From the NCBI RefSeq assembly GCF_009184395.1, contig NZ_WEIC01000005.1, forward strand, positions 62,001 through 126,000: a stretch of 64,000 bases of DNA, read 5' to 3'. The stretch's first letter is position 1. Every line of letters begins with the position of its first letter. The notes under the pieces were generated by a model. It was not told the DNA's origin. It worked only from the letters and a program-made list of their open reading frames with translations, and made no database searches. Source of the stretch: Amylibacter sp. SFDW26 (GTDB taxonomy: Bacteria > Pseudomonadota > Alphaproteobacteria > Rhodobacterales > Rhodobacteraceae). Below are positions 7,385 through 17,417 of the stretch, one piece after another. Both the position numbers and the translations under genes were made by a program.

Positions 7385-9964
7385 ATGGAATCGAAAATGC
7401 GCCCCTCACAAGCCCCTACAATCCGTCTTTCTGAATACACTGCCCCAGCTTTTTGGGTGGATACGGTTGATCTGACTTTCAAATTGAATCCGACGGCAAC
7501 ACGTGTGATTTCTAAGATTACATTTAAAGGGAATACAGATCGCACAAACGGTCCACATGACTTGCAATTAGACGGGCGCAATCTAAAGCTTATCACGGCT
7601 TCTATTAACGGAAAGCCTTTAAAAGATGATGAAATCCTACAAGATACCGAAGGTTTACGCATTCCGCATGACTTGGTTCCACAAGATAATTTCACTTGGG
7701 AAGCAGAGGTAGAGATCAATCCAGAAGGCAACACTGCGCTTGAAGGTTTATACATGTCGAACGGTATGTATTGCACACAATGCGAAGCACAAGGCTTTCG
7801 TAAAATCACGTATTATCCAGACCGCCCAGATGTAATGGCAACATTTACGGTGGCAATTGAAGGCGACAGCCCCGTTCTATTGTCCAACGGCAACAAAGTG
7901 AAACACGGTAAATGGCATGATCCATGGCCAAAACCCGCTTATCTGTTTGCTTTGGTTGCAGGTGATCTTGTTTCCTATGATGATCAATTCACCACAATGT
8001 CGGGTCGCAAGGTTGATTTGCAGATTTTTGTACGTGAAGGAGATCAAGACAAATGTGCCTACGCAATGGATGCTTTGATACGGTCGATGAAATGGGATGA
8101 AGAGGTTTATGGCCGCGAATACGATCTAGATTTGTTTATGATTGTTGCCGTTGATGACTTCAACATGGGCGCGATGGAGAACAAAGGGTTAAACATCTTT
8201 AACTCCAAATATGTCCTTGCAAGCCCAGAAACAGCAACTGACCGCGATTACGAATTGATCGAAGGCATCATTGCCCACGAATACTTCCACAACTGGACAG
8301 GCAATCGCATCACATGCCGCGACTGGTTCCAGCTCTGCTTAAAAGAAGGTTTAACTGTTTTCCGTGATCAACAATTTTCGGGCGACATGCGTTCCCATGC
8401 GGTGAAACGTATTGATGATGTCTTGCAACTCCGTTCACGCCAATTCCGCGAAGATGCAGGACCTTTGGCACATCCTGTACGACCAGAAGAATACATTGAG
8501 ATAAACAATTTCTATACGGCCACCGTTTATGAAAAAGGGGCTGAAGTTATTGGGATGTTGAAACTGCTGGTCGGTGATGCACAATACGACAAAGCCCTTA
8601 CGCTTTATTTCGACCGCCATGATGGTCAGGCTTGTACGATCGAAGATTGGATTGCTGTGTTCCAAGATGCAACAGGTCGCGATCTATCCCAGTTCAAACT
8701 CTGGTATTCGCAAGCGGGCACGCCACGTTTGAAAGTGACTGATAGCTTTGAAGACGGTGTTTATACATTAAACTTTGAACAAAGCAGTGCTCCGACACCA
8801 GATCAGGACACAAAAAACCCTCAAGTTATTCCCGTTCGTACTGGTTTCTTGAATGCGGATGGTTCTGAAACAATTTCTGAGCAACTGTTTGAGGTCACCA
8901 AAGCCAAACAAAGCTTTACGATTGACGGCTTCGACGCAAAGCCAACACCATCCATTTTGCGTGGTTTCTCGGCCCCCGTGGCTCTGGACTTCCCACAAGA
9001 CGATACAACTTTGGCCTTTTTATTGGCGAATGACAGCGATCCATTCAACAAGTGGGAGGCTGGTCGCACATTATCTATGAACTTACTAACACGTATGATT
9101 TTGAAAGGTGCTACACCTGACGATGCATTCCTTGACGCAATGCGTACAGTTGTCTTGGATGAAAATCTTGATCCAGCCTATCGGTCTTTGACACTATCTT
9201 TGCCATCCGAAGATGCCTTAGCACAAGCAATCGTTGATACAGGTAAAACGCCTGATCCAGATGCAATTTATAAAGCACGTAAAGCACTCGCATTGGCTAT
9301 GGCGAAAAAAACGGCGAATGATTTACCAAAACTCTACGCCTCTATGTCAGTAGATGGGGCTTATTCTCCTGATGCCAAAGCAGCTGGTAAACGTAGTTTG
9401 CGTACAAAAGCTTTGTCATTATTAACAAAATTAGAAGATGATGCAGCAACAGCTAGAGCCCAATTCGCCAATGCGGATAATATGACAGAACAGCTATCTG
9501 CTCTTTCCATCCTAATTTCAGCGGGCCACGGCGCAGATGCATCTGCTGCATTCTATGATCAGTGGAAAGACGATAAACTGGTCATCGATAAGTGGTTCGC
9601 AACTCTGGCAAGCAGTGCAGTCCCTGAAACTGCATTAGAAAAAGTCACAGCTTTATCTGAACACCCAGAGTTCACATGGACAAATCCAAACCGCTTCCGC
9701 AGTTTAATCGGCCCATTTGCCATGAACCCTGCTGCATTTCATCGTGCCGATGGAAAAGGCTATAAATTTGTGGCTGATTGGTTGATCAAGCTGGATGCTA
9801 AGAACCCGCAAACAACGGCGCGTATGTGTGGATTGTTTGAAACTTGGCGCCGCTATGATGACAACCGTCAGGCCTTGATAAAAGCGCAGCTGGAACGGAT
9901 CGCGGGGGCGCCGAACTTATCAAAAGACAGTTCGGAAATCGTGGGAAAAATTCTGGGGGCTTAG
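7385..9964 (+). CDS. pepN: Aminopeptidase N (M1 family)
   Basis: PepN is a broad-specificity cytoplasmic zinc aminopeptidase acting in late protein turnover. The 859-aa protein has the exopeptidase motif GAMEN (near residue 263) and the zinc site HEYFH at about 298-302, with the third ligand Glu about 20 residues on in CLKEGLT. The substrate-orienting Tyr region FYTATVYEKGAEVI follows, and a long helical C-terminal domain of the Escherichia coli PepN type (DUF3458-like) fills residues 450-859. The ATG at 7385 is used; a second in-frame ATG at 7397 is equally possible because neither has a strong ribosome-binding site. It diverges from glcB across about 190 nt that hold two short dyads. Confidence 0.96.
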   Translation: MESKMRPSQAPTIRLSEYTAPAFWVDTVDLTFKLNPTATRVISKITFKGNTDRTNGPHDLQLDGRNLKLITASINGKPLKDDEILQDTEGLRIPHDLVPQDNFTWEAEVEINPEGNTALEGLYMSNGMYCTQCEAQGFRKITYYPDRPDVMATFTVAIEGDSPVLLSNGNKVKHGKWHDPWPKPAYLFALVAGDLVSYDDQFTTMSGRKVDLQIFVREGDQDKCAYAMDALIRSMKWDEEVYGREYDLDLFMIVAVDDFNMGAMENKGLNIFNSKYVLASPETATDRDYELIEGIIAHEYFHNWTGNRITCRDWFQLCLKEGLTVFRDQQFSGDMRSHAVKRIDDVLQLRSRQFREDAGPLAHPVRPEEYIEINNFYTATVYEKGAEVIGMLKLLVGDAQYDKALTLYFDRHDGQACTIEDWIAVFQDATGRDLSQFKLWYSQAGTPRLKVTDSFEDGVYTLNFEQSSAPTPDQDTKNPQVIPVRTGFLNADGSETISEQLFEVTKAKQSFTIDGFDAKPTPSILRGFSAPVALDFPQDDTTLAFLLANDSDPFNKWEAGRTLSMNLLTRMILKGATPDDAFLDAMRTVVLDENLDPAYRSLTLSLPSEDALAQAIVDTGKTPDPDAIYKARKALALAMAKKTANDLPKLYASMSVDGAYSPDAKAAGKRSLRTKALSLLTKLEDDAATARAQFANADNMTEQLSALSILISAGHGADASAAFYDQWKDDKLVIDKWFATLASSAVPETALEKVTALSEHPEFTWTNPNRFRSLIGPFAMNPAAFHRADGKGYKFVADWLIKLDAKNPQTTARMCGLFETWRRYDDNRQALIKAQLERIAGAPNLSKDSSEIVGKILGA

Positions 9965-10072
9965 AGTTTTACGGAACCGCACCCCAGTTGGGGCATTGAG
10001 TTAAGATACTGATACAATTTGGATATACGGTCGAAATATCATTACTCCAGATTGATATAATGTAAGCTTACT

Positions 10073-10095
10073 GTGGGCTGAAGCCCACCCTACGC
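10073..10095. repeat. REP-like hairpin repeat, copy 1
   Basis: GTGGGCT-GA-AGCCCAC (10073-10088) is a perfect 7-bp stem followed by CCTACGC. Read on the minus strand it becomes GCGTAGGGTGGGCTTCAGCC and onward. Two diverged relatives of this GTAGGGYGRGCTTYAGC consensus occur as an inverted pair at 55671-55733. The unit sits alone in the 212-nt gap after pepN. Dispersed, intergenic, hairpin-forming units like this are typical REP elements; copy number outside the window is unknown. Confidence 0.6.
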
Positions 10096-10176
10096 TTGCC
10101 TTGGCGCCTAAAAATGTAATTGCAACAATCTCCTTAATTTGATTATCCTCTGTGACAATTGAATTAAGGATTTTTC

Positions 10177-10704
10177 ATGCCATTACTTATAGGTCTTATT
10201 GGGATTATAATCGCTGTATATTTTTTCATCATGCGGGCCCGAAACGCAGCAGATATAGCCAGTGATTTATTGAATGCAGGCAACGACGTACGGTTAGCGG
10301 CACGACGGTTTGGATTTAAACATCGAGCAAAGACACACCCAGTAGAAAATATCGAAGACCCGCGCGTTGCAATCGTAAGTGTTGCAAGTGCTTTCATCGA
10401 ATTAGATGACTTGCCGACGGCTGATCAACGACGGAACTTCATGCTGCAAATACAATCTGTATTAGACACAAACCATGAGGACGCCGAAGAATTGGCGGTA
10501 TTAGGCCGTTGGTTATCAGCACAGTGTCAGACACCGAGTGCAGCTATAACGCGGATTACAAAACGTCTCTATAAAATTGAAGGTATACAAGCATTTGAAC
10601 CTCTTTTGACGCTTATTAAAAACACATTAGAAACATCAGATGTGGAGCTAAATGATAAACAAATATCAGCATTGGATGACATCAAACGCGGCTTACGATT
10701 GTAA
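10177..10704 (+). CDS. Unrecognised membrane-anchored helical protein
   Basis: The 175-aa protein starts with a strongly hydrophobic segment (PLLIGLIGIIIAVYFFIM, residues 2-19) directly at the N-terminus, followed by Arg, so it is an anchored protein with the bulk in the cytoplasm. Residues 60-175 are helical and acidic, with a DPRVAIVSVASAFIELDDLP segment and paired acidic positions. The layout resembles TerB-like co-chaperone domains, but no decisive motif is visible, so no function is assigned. AAGGA precedes the ATG at normal spacing. It lies 212 nt after pepN and 70 nt before the cupin gene, all on the plus strand. Confidence 0.75.
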   Translation: MPLLIGLIGIIIAVYFFIMRARNAADIASDLLNAGNDVRLAARRFGFKHRAKTHPVENIEDPRVAIVSVASAFIELDDLPTADQRRNFMLQIQSVLDTNHEDAEELAVLGRWLSAQCQTPSAAITRITKRLYKIEGIQAFEPLLTLIKNTLETSDVELNDKQISALDDIKRGLRL

Positions 10705-10774
10705 GATTTAAAAAATAAGCGAGAATCGGTAGATTTTGTGTTACGCTGTTCAAGCCTGACATGGGAGACACCGA

Positions 10775-11374
10775 ATGACTCTCTACAAAGTATTTTACGA
10801 TGTGTTGGCTGATTTAGCCGATCTGTTTGATGCGGAAAATCGTATGGGGGGACATGAAGCCGCCCAAGAATTGCGCAAGATACACGACAAATGCCACACA
10901 CCGCTTCTACCCGCCAACCAAGCTTTGCCGGGCGTTGTTCAATCTGCGCTTTCTTTAAACCCACATCCCATTTGTGAGAAAATATCAAAGATCACATCCT
11001 TAATTGACTGGCATCATTCCGGTTTGGAAAATGGAATGATCACAGCAGAAATCGCGAAACGTATTGCAACGACAGAACTGATTGGGCCTGATGGTATGGT
11101 TTATAATGATACTGTTCGCGTTGGCCTTTTCGTTCAATCCGCAGGTTTAGACTATGTCACCCGACGTCATGCAGCAGAAGAAACATTCATCATGCTGGGT
11201 GGCAGCGGGTATTGGCAGGCGGATGATAGCCCAAAAACCTTATGCAAATCAGGTGATATGATTCACCATCCATCAGATACACCACACATCAGCATCACCA
11301 AAAAACAGCCGTTTATTGCCGCTTGGCGTTGGACGGGCGATATTGGGTATGACAAATATACACTCACAGGCTGA
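10775..11374 (+). CDS. DMSP-lyase-family cupin (DddL/DddQ-like), altered metal site
   Basis: The 199-aa protein has a helical N-terminal half and a C-terminal cupin, the layout of bacterial DMSP lyases DddL/DddQ, which cleave dimethylsulfoniopropionate to DMS and acrylate. Family-like segments are [45 protein letters not shown] and a terminal [12 protein letters not shown]. As I recall the cupin signature, H-x-H-x3-E followed by a Tyr two residues later; here it reads R130-x-H132-x3-E136-x-F138, with the late ligand His at 171. The first His and the Tyr therefore look replaced, so lyase activity is uncertain. GGGAGA lies five nt before the ATG. It sits upstream of gatB on the same strand with no obvious link in function. 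Confidence 0.65.
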   Translation: MTLYKVFYDVLADLADLFDAENRMGGHEAAQELRKIHDKCHTPLLPANQALPGVVQSALSLNPHPICEKISKITSLIDWHHSGLENGMITAEIAKRIATTELIGPDGMVYNDTVRVGLFVQSAGLDYVTRRHAAEETFIMLGGSGYWQADDSPKTLCKSGDMIHHPSDTPHISITKKQPFIAAWRWTGDIGYDKYTLTG

Positions 11375-11451
11375 CACGGCCGCGTTTGCCCTTGCCCCGC
11401 GCAGATAGTCAGCCTAAAAACACTTTCGATAATTACGACAGAGATAGTGTT

Positions 11452-12963
11452 ATGGCCGAGCTTACATATTCCGAACCAAAAGCAAAAGTAATCGCAGGCG
11501 CCAAAGGCGACTGGGAACTTGTTATTGGATTGGAAGTCCACGCACAGGTGGCATCAAAAGCAAAATTGTTCTCAGGAGCATCAACAGAATTTGGTGCAGA
11601 GCCAAACTCTAATGTCTCTTTCGTAGACTCAGCAATGCCAGGCATGTTGCCAGTGATCAACGAATTTTGTGTGGAACAAGCGGTTCGTACAGGTTTAGGC
11701 ATCAAAGCTGACATCAACCTTTACTCTGCCTTTGACCGTAAAAACTATTTCTACCCTGATCTTCCACAAGGTTATCAAATTTCACAGCTTTACCACCCAA
11801 TCGTGGGTGAAGGTGAAATATTGGTAGACATGGAACCAGGTGTGGCACGTAAAGTGCGCGTTGAACGCATTCACCTAGAACAAGATGCTGGTAAATCCGT
11901 ACACGACATGGATCCAAACATGTCATTCGTTGATTTGAACCGTACAGGCGTGGCGTTGATGGAGATCGTTTCACGCCCAGATATCCGTAGCCCAGAAGAG
12001 GCTGCTGCTTATGTTGCCAAGGTACGCCAGATTGTTCAATATTTAGGTACGTCAGATGGCAATATGCAAAATGGCAATCTAAGGGCTGACGTAAACGTTT
12101 CAGTATGTCGCCCTGGTGACTATGAAAAATTTCGCGAGACTGGTGATTTTTCATATCTTGGTACCCGTTGCGAATTAAAAAACATGAATTCTATGCGCTT
12201 TATTCAAGCTGCAATTATGGCTGAAGCTAACCGCCAGATCGCCCTGATCGAAGATGGTGGTGAAGTTGAACAAAATACTATCGCATGGAATCCAGACACA
12301 GGTGAAATATCTCCTTTGCGCTCGAAAGAAGAAGCACATGACTATCGTTACTTCCCTTGTCCAGACTTGTTACCACTTGAAATTGAACAATCATGGGTGG
12401 ACGAGATTAAAGCAAGTTTACCTGAATTACCTGATGCAAAGAAATCCCGCTTCATGGCTGATTTTGGTGTATCTGAATATGACGCGAATGTGCTTACTGC
12501 AGAAGTTGCAAACGCTAATTATTTTGAGGACGTTGCAAAGGGCCGAGATGGTAAACAAGCTGCTAACTGGGTGATAAACGAATTGTTTGGTCGTCTAAAT
12601 AAAGAAGACTTAAACATTTCAGGAAGCCCAATTTCTACGGCTCAACTTGGCGGTATTCTTGACCTTATTGCTAAAGGTGACATCAGCGGTAAGATCGCAA
12701 AAGATCTATTTGAAATCGTTTGGACCGAAGGTGGCGATCCTGCGGAAATCGTGGAAAGCCGCGGTATGAAACAAGTTACAGATACAGGCGCCATTGAAGC
12801 CGCTGTTGATGAAATTATCGCTGCCAACCCAGATCAGGTTGAAAAAGCGAAACAAAACCCTAAATTAGCAGGATGGTTTGTGGGCCAGGTGATGAAAGCC
12901 ACTGGCGGAAAAGCAAATCCAAAAGCTGTGAACGAAATAATTGCTAAGAAATTGGCGCAATAA
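11452..12963 (+). CDS. gatB: Asp/Glu-tRNA amidotransferase subunit B
   Basis: GatB is the kinase/tRNA-binding subunit of GatCAB, which converts Glu-tRNA(Gln) and Asp-tRNA(Asn) to the amidated forms. The 503-aa length is typical. It begins [23 protein letters not shown], with the conserved [23 protein letters not shown] (ATP/Mg site), [17 protein letters not shown] and the cradle-to-helical transition [13 protein letters not shown]. The C-terminal YqeY-like domain includes [18 protein letters not shown] longer frame opens at 11386, but the ATG at 11452 ([10 protein letters not shown]) gives the normal N-terminus. Unlike gatC and gatA, which are adjacent at 53-55 kb on the other strand, gatB stands apart. 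Confidence 0.97.
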   Translation: MAELTYSEPKAKVIAGAKGDWELVIGLEVHAQVASKAKLFSGASTEFGAEPNSNVSFVDSAMPGMLPVINEFCVEQAVRTGLGIKADINLYSAFDRKNYFYPDLPQGYQISQLYHPIVGEGEILVDMEPGVARKVRVERIHLEQDAGKSVHDMDPNMSFVDLNRTGVALMEIVSRPDIRSPEEAAAYVAKVRQIVQYLGTSDGNMQNGNLRADVNVSVCRPGDYEKFRETGDFSYLGTRCELKNMNSMRFIQAAIMAEANRQIALIEDGGEVEQNTIAWNPDTGEISPLRSKEEAHDYRYFPCPDLLPLEIEQSWVDEIKASLPELPDAKKSRFMADFGVSEYDANVLTAEVANANYFEDVAKGRDGKQAANWVINELFGRLNKEDLNISGSPISTAQLGGILDLIAKGDISGKIAKDLFEIVWTEGGDPAEIVESRGMKQVTDTGAIEAAVDEIIAANPDQVEKAKQNPKLAGWFVGQVMKATGGKANPKAVNEIIAKKLAQ

Positions 12964-12976
12964 GGTAGGACTACAA

Positions 12977-13366
12977 ATGGAACGTTATGAGTATAAAGTA
13001 GTCCCTGCCCCGCGCAACGGTATCCGTGTAAAAGGCGTTAAAGGTCCAGCAGCCAAATTCGCAGCAGCTTTAGAAGCATCCATGAATTTATTGGCAATAG
13101 AAGGTTGGGAATATATTCGTGCAGAAACCCTGCCAGCAGATGAACGCCAAGGTTTGACACGCCGTAAGACGGAAACAACTCAGCATGTTTTGATCTTCCG
13201 CCGCATTGCATCAACAGAAAAACTATCGGAACGCATGGATCCACCATTGGGGGATCTTACGGATGATACCGAAGAAGCTGAAAACATTTTTAGCGGCAAC
13301 GATGATGAGTTTCCTGAGGAAGATGCAAACGAAACAGAAGAGAGCGTCGAGGATAAAAAGCCTTAA
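12977..13366 (+). CDS. DUF4177 domain protein
   Basis: The 129-aa protein begins MERYEYKVVPAPRNG and contains LAIEGWEYIRAETLPADER, the short beta-alpha-beta pattern of DUF4177 proteins, whose function is unknown. The last 45 residues are acidic and low in complexity (DDTEEAENIFSGNDDE). The gene starts 13 nt after the gatB stop with AAGGTAGGA upstream and was probably captured as the operon's last gene. The frame is open from 12941, but the ATG at 12977 is the first with a ribosome-binding site and gives the family N-terminus. Its stop overlaps the convergent BolA-family stop by four bases. Confidence 0.85.
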   Translation: MERYEYKVVPAPRNGIRVKGVKGPAAKFAAALEASMNLLAIEGWEYIRAETLPADERQGLTRRKTETTQHVLIFRRIASTEKLSERMDPPLGDLTDDTEEAENIFSGNDDEFPEEDANETEESVEDKKP

Positions 13367-13626
13367 TCAGCTGTCTGTACCACCAATGACAACGCGTGCA
13401 GGCCATCTTCGAACTCTTGCGCCAATGCTTTATTAATCAACCGTTGCTGACCAACGCGGTTTAACCCGTTAAACGCCTCGGCTTTGATATTCACATTAAA
13501 ATGCGTCCCACCACCTTCGCGATATCCGCCATGGCCGCGATGTGCTTCGCTGTCGTCAATCACTTCTAATGCTATAGGCGTGAAAGTTTTTAATAATTTT
13601 TCACGGATACGATCTTCCATTGTCAT
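13363..13626 (-). CDS. BolA family protein
   Basis: The 87-aa protein has the BolA fold: an N-terminal helix (MEDRIREKLLKTF), the LEVIDDSEAHRGHGG segment with the conserved His and Gly, THFNVNIKAEAFNGLNRVGQQRLINKAL with the conserved helix, and a LHALSLVV strand. BolA proteins partner monothiol glutaredoxins in Fe-S cluster handling and affect cell shape and stress responses. AAAGGA lies seven nt before the ATG at 13626. It is divergent from the J-domain gene (89 nt apart). A BolA-J domain-cobS-cobT neighbourhood is familiar from Rhodobacterales. Confidence 0.92.
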   Translation of the reverse strand: MTMEDRIREKLLKTFTPIALEVIDDSEAHRGHGGYREGGGTHFNVNIKAEAFNGLNRVGQQRLINKALAQEFEDGLHALSLVVQTAD

Positions 13627-13715
13627 TTTTTTGTCCTTTAACCAAATCAGCCCTTGGCGATATTTTTATATGCGCTAAAATCCATGATCCGACTCGTAAG
13701 GTAAATAGGTAATTC

Positions 13716-14375
13716 ATGTCTGACAAACCTCTTTTTGATTTTGATATTTCAGTATCTGCCGATAAGAAACGCCGCAAAAAGGGCCGTCGTGGTATGTCTG
13801 GTGCATCCGAGACATCTACACAGATGTGCCAACATCCAGGCTGCGAAGAAGCAGGCCAATATCGTGCGCCATTAAATCCAGACAATTTAGAAGAATTTCG
13901 CTGGTTTTGCTTGGCTCATATTCGCGAATACAATCAAAAATGGAATTTCTTCGAAGACCACACCCAAGAACAACTCGAAGAGCAATTCGCAGCCGACCGC
14001 GTTTGGGAACGCCCAACTACGCCATTTGGTGAAAACAAAGAACAAAAACGCAAACCTACAGCCGAAGAAAAAGCATGGGCGCGCTTGGGCATTAAGGATG
14101 CGCATGAGGTACTGGGTGACAATGCTACGAAAAACCATGGCCGTGGCTCTGATGTTGGCAGCGCAAAACGCCTGCCACCTGCAGAACGCAAAGCCATTGT
14201 TATTCTGGATGCCAAAGATCATTGGACCAAAGCCGAGTTGCGCAAACAATACAAAGCTTTGGTTAAAGTCCTGCACCCTGACATGAATGGCGGCGACCGA
14301 TCTGATGAGGACCGCTTACAAGAGGTTGTCTGGGCTTGGGACCAGATCAAAAGCAGCAAATCCTTTAAGGATTAA
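13716..14375 (+). CDS. J-domain (DnaJ-like) co-chaperone
   Basis: The 219-aa protein carries its J domain at the C-terminus (about residues 165-219). It contains WTKAELRKQYKALVKVLHPD with the invariant HPD near 188, followed by NGGDRSDEDRLQEVVWAWD. The HPD loop stimulates the ATPase of a DnaK-type Hsp70. The N-terminal part is basic (KKRRKKGRRGMSG) and holds CQHPGCEEAGQYRAP, with two Cys and a His that could bind metal, then an aromatic-rich stretch. The client and partner cannot be read from sequence. No glycine-rich linker or zinc-finger domain of canonical DnaJ is present. It lies upstream of cobS by 190 nt. Confidence 0.92.
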   Translation: MSDKPLFDFDISVSADKKRRKKGRRGMSGASETSTQMCQHPGCEEAGQYRAPLNPDNLEEFRWFCLAHIREYNQKWNFFEDHTQEQLEEQFAADRVWERPTTPFGENKEQKRKPTAEEKAWARLGIKDAHEVLGDNATKNHGRGSDVGSAKRLPPAERKAIVILDAKDHWTKAELRKQYKALVKVLHPDMNGGDRSDEDRLQEVVWAWDQIKSSKSFKD

Positions 14376-14565
14376 TTTATAGGCATGCAGATGATTATTT
14401 GCGTGTCTCCTATCATTTTCACTCTACCTAACATTCACAAACGTTAACTTTCGATAAAACTAGTTTCGGACATTCAAAAACAGTAAGCCTCTTGCCAATT
14501 TGAATGGAATACCCCACTAAGAACCCGATAAATAACGTACATGATAAAAACTTAGGATATGTGTT

Positions 14566-15540
14566 ATGGCAGACGGCAATTTAGAGATGACAGCAGAACC
14601 AACAATGGACATCTCTGTTCGTGATGTATTTGGTCTAGATACCGATATGGTCGTAAAGGGTTTCGCAGAAAATTCTTCACGCGTGCCAGAAATCGACAGT
14701 ACGTATCAGTTTGATTACGACACAACGTTGGCCATCCTTGCAGGCTTTACACACAACCGCCGTGTGATGATCCAAGGCTATCACGGTACAGGTAAATCAA
14801 CACACATTGAACAAGTTGCAGCACGCCTAAACTGGCCATGTGTACGTGTGAACTTGGACAGCCATATCAGCCGTATCGATTTGATCGGGAAAGATGCCAT
14901 CAAACTAAAAGACGGCAAACAAATCACAGAATTCCAAGAAGGCATCTTGCCTTGGGCACTGCGCAACCCAACTGCGATCGTATTTGATGAATATGATGCA
15001 GGCCGCGCTGACGTGATGTTCGTGATCCAACGTGTTTTGGAAGTTGATGGTAAGTTGACACTTTTAGACCAAAACAAAGTGATCACACCACACAAACACT
15101 TCCGTCTGTTTGCCACAGCCAACACAGTTGGCTTGGGTGACACAACGGGGCTTTATCACGGCACACAACAAATCAACCAAGGTCAAATGGACCGTTGGTC
15201 AATCGTGTCCACATTGAACTACTTAAGCCACGAGGCAGAGGTAAACATCGTTGCTGCGAAAAACCCAGCGACTGACCGTGATGTAATTGGCCACATGGTG
15301 ACCGTTGCAAACCTATCGCGTAATGCATTCATGAACGGTGACGTCTCCACAGTGATGTCACCACGGACAGTGATCGCATGGGCACAAAACGCAGCTATCT
15401 TTGGCGACGTTGGCTTTGCTTTCCGCCTGACATTCTTGAATAAATGTGACGAGTTGGAACGTGAAACAATCGCTGAATTCTACCAGCGTTGTTTTGATGA
15501 AGAGCTTCCAGAGAGCGCAGCAAGCGTAAGCTTAGGCTAA
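14566..15540 (+). CDS. cobS: Aerobic cobaltochelatase subunit CobS
   Basis: CobS is the AAA+ subunit of the ATP-dependent CobNST chelatase that inserts cobalt into hydrogenobyrinic acid a,c-diamide in aerobic B12 synthesis. The 324-aa protein has Walker [10 protein letters not shown] (about residues 71-79), Walker [19 protein letters not shown], a sensor-like [20 protein letters not shown] segment, and the family N-terminus with [17 protein letters not shown] lies eight nt before the ATG. Its stop TAA overlaps the cobT start as TAATG, so the two subunits of the ring complex are coupled. cobN is not in the window. No B12 riboswitch was recognised in the 190-nt upstream gap. Confidence 0.97.
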   Translation: MADGNLEMTAEPTMDISVRDVFGLDTDMVVKGFAENSSRVPEIDSTYQFDYDTTLAILAGFTHNRRVMIQGYHGTGKSTHIEQVAARLNWPCVRVNLDSHISRIDLIGKDAIKLKDGKQITEFQEGILPWALRNPTAIVFDEYDAGRADVMFVIQRVLEVDGKLTLLDQNKVITPHKHFRLFATANTVGLGDTTGLYHGTQQINQGQMDRWSIVSTLNYLSHEAEVNIVAAKNPATDRDVIGHMVTVANLSRNAFMNGDVSTVMSPRTVIAWAQNAAIFGDVGFAFRLTFLNKCDELERETIAEFYQRCFDEELPESAASVSLG

Positions 15541-17417
15541 TGAGCGGCCCAAACGACAATCCTGCTGATCCATTTAAAAAAGCCCTGTCCGAAGCGACAA
15601 AGGCTTTGGCGAATGACGCAGAGTTGAATGTTGCCTTTAGTGTTGATCCTGCGGGAATGACAAACGAAAGCATGCGGTTGCCGCAAGTCAGCCGCCGCAT
15701 GACGTTGGACGAAGTGTTATTGGCACGTGGTACAGCAGATGCATATGCATTACGTCACCGTTTCCATAACGAATCTGTGCACAACCGCTACATGCCAAAC
15801 GGTATGGAAGCGCGTGAAATATATGAGGTTATGGCGACAGCGCGCTGCGAAGCCGTTGGCGCACGTGCGATGCCTGGTACTGCGAAAAACATCGACGCCA
15901 AGATGGAAGCGGAAGCTATTAAACTTGGTTATGATCAGGTACAATCTTTCAAAGATGTGCCAATGACGACAGCTTTGGGGTATTATCTGCGCCAAGTTGC
16001 AACAGGCCGTGATATGCCGCCTGCTGTAGACCATGCGTTATCGCAATGGAAAACTATTATCGAAGAACGCTCTGGCGATACGTTTAAAAACCTATCTGAA
16101 ACAATGACCGACCAAGTCGAGTTCGCCAGATTTGCACGCAAACTGATCGAAGATTTAGGCTACGGCGATCAATTGGGCGATGATCCAGACGCCGAAGGTG
16201 ACGAGCAAGACCAAGACGTTGAGCAAGAAGATCAAGAATACGAAGAAGATACACCTGATACAGACGCAGGTGAACAAGATGATCAATCCGAAGAATTCGA
16301 ACAAGATGATGATCAATCGCAATCCGCAGACCAACAACAGACGCAGGTCTCGATGGATGAAAACGATGATATGGATGGCGCGGAAGAGGTTGAAGCCCCA
16401 GATGGCGAAGCCCCATTAGAACCGCCTACTCCGCCTGCAATTTCAGATGCGGACCCAAATTATACCGTGTTCACAACAGAACATGACGAAGAAGAGTTTG
16501 CCGAAGATTTAGCAGAGCCTGCTGAATTGGAACGCCTGCGGTCTTATTTGGATCAACAGTTAGAGCCCCTAAAAGGCGCTGTATCACGCTTGGCAAACAA
16601 ACTGCAACGCCGCTTGCAAGCACAACAAAACCGCAGTTGGCAGTTTGATATGGAAGAAGGCATGTTGGACGCTGGTCGTTTGGCCCGTGTGATTGCAAAC
16701 CCAACGACACCGCTTTCGTTCAAAGTTGAGAATGACACAGAATTCCGCGATACAGTCGTGACACTTCTGATCGATAACTCTGGCTCTATGCGTGGCCGCC
16801 CAATTTCCATCGCTGCCATTTGTGCAGATGTTATGGCGCGGACTTTGGAACGTTGTCAGGTGAAATGTGAGATTTTAGGCTTTACCACGCGCGCGTGGAA
16901 AGGCGGAAAATCCCGTGAAGAATGGTTGAATGCTGGTCGCCCAACAGAGCCAGGTCGTTTGAACGACTTACGCCACATCATTTACAAAAGCGCTGATATG
17001 CAATGGCGTCGCGCCCGTCCAAATCTGGGCTTGATGATGAAAGAAGGCCTGTTGAAAGAAAACATCGACGGCGAAGCATTGGAATGGGCACACCGCCGTA
17101 TGTTGGCACGTCCAGAACAGCGCCGTATCTTGATGGTTATTTCTGATGGTGCACCTGTGGATGACAGCACATTATCTGTGAACTCTGCCAGCTATTTGGA
17201 AAAACATCTGCGCGATGTGATCGAAATGGTCGAAAAACGCAAAATGGTTGAACTGATCGCTATTGGTATTGGGCACGATGTGACCCGTTACTATGATCGC
17301 GCCGTGACGATCACTGATGCAGAACAATTGGCAGGTGCTATCACAGAACAGCTTGCCAGCTTGTTTGACAATGACCCCAAAGCGGGCAAACGTATGGCAT
17401 TTAGAAAGGCCAGTTAA
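15540..17417 (+). CDS. cobT: Aerobic cobaltochelatase subunit CobT
   Basis: CobT pairs with CobS to form the chaperone-like ring that drives CobN-dependent cobalt chelation. The 625-aa protein has the usual three parts. The N-terminal domain includes [14 protein letters not shown]. The centre (about 215-310) is long, very acidic and low in complexity, rich in Asp, Glu and Gln. The C-terminal von Willebrand A domain has the MIDAS motif [13 protein letters not shown] near 409-421 and later [13 protein letters not shown]. The start overlaps cobS and the stop overlaps pepP, each as TAATG, so all three are translationally coupled. Confidence 0.97.
   Translation: MSGPNDNPADPFKKALSEATKALANDAELNVAFSVDPAGMTNESMRLPQVSRRMTLDEVLLARGTADAYALRHRFHNESVHNRYMPNGMEAREIYEVMATARCEAVGARAMPGTAKNIDAKMEAEAIKLGYDQVQSFKDVPMTTALGYYLRQVATGRDMPPAVDHALSQWKTIIEERSGDTFKNLSETMTDQVEFARFARKLIEDLGYGDQLGDDPDAEGDEQDQDVEQEDQEYEEDTPDTDAGEQDDQSEEFEQDDDQSQSADQQQTQVSMDENDDMDGAEEVEAPDGEAPLEPPTPPAISDADPNYTVFTTEHDEEEFAEDLAEPAELERLRSYLDQQLEPLKGAVSRLANKLQRRLQAQQNRSWQFDMEEGMLDAGRLARVIANPTTPLSFKVENDTEFRDTVVTLLIDNSGSMRGRPISIAAICADVMARTLERCQVKCEILGFTTRAWKGGKSREEWLNAGRPTEPGRLNDLRHIIYKSADMQWRRARPNLGLMMKEGLLKENIDGEALEWAHRRMLARPEQRRILMVISDGAPVDDSTLSVNSASYLEKHLRDVIEMVEKRKMVELIAIGIGHDVTRYYDRAVTITDAEQLAGAITEQLASLFDNDPKAGKRMAFRKAS

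Noticed and set aside
14376-14565. Cobalamin riboswitch upstream of cobS
   Set aside because: No B12-box-like sequence was recognised in the 190-nt gap, and the region is too short for a full riboswitch plus promoter.
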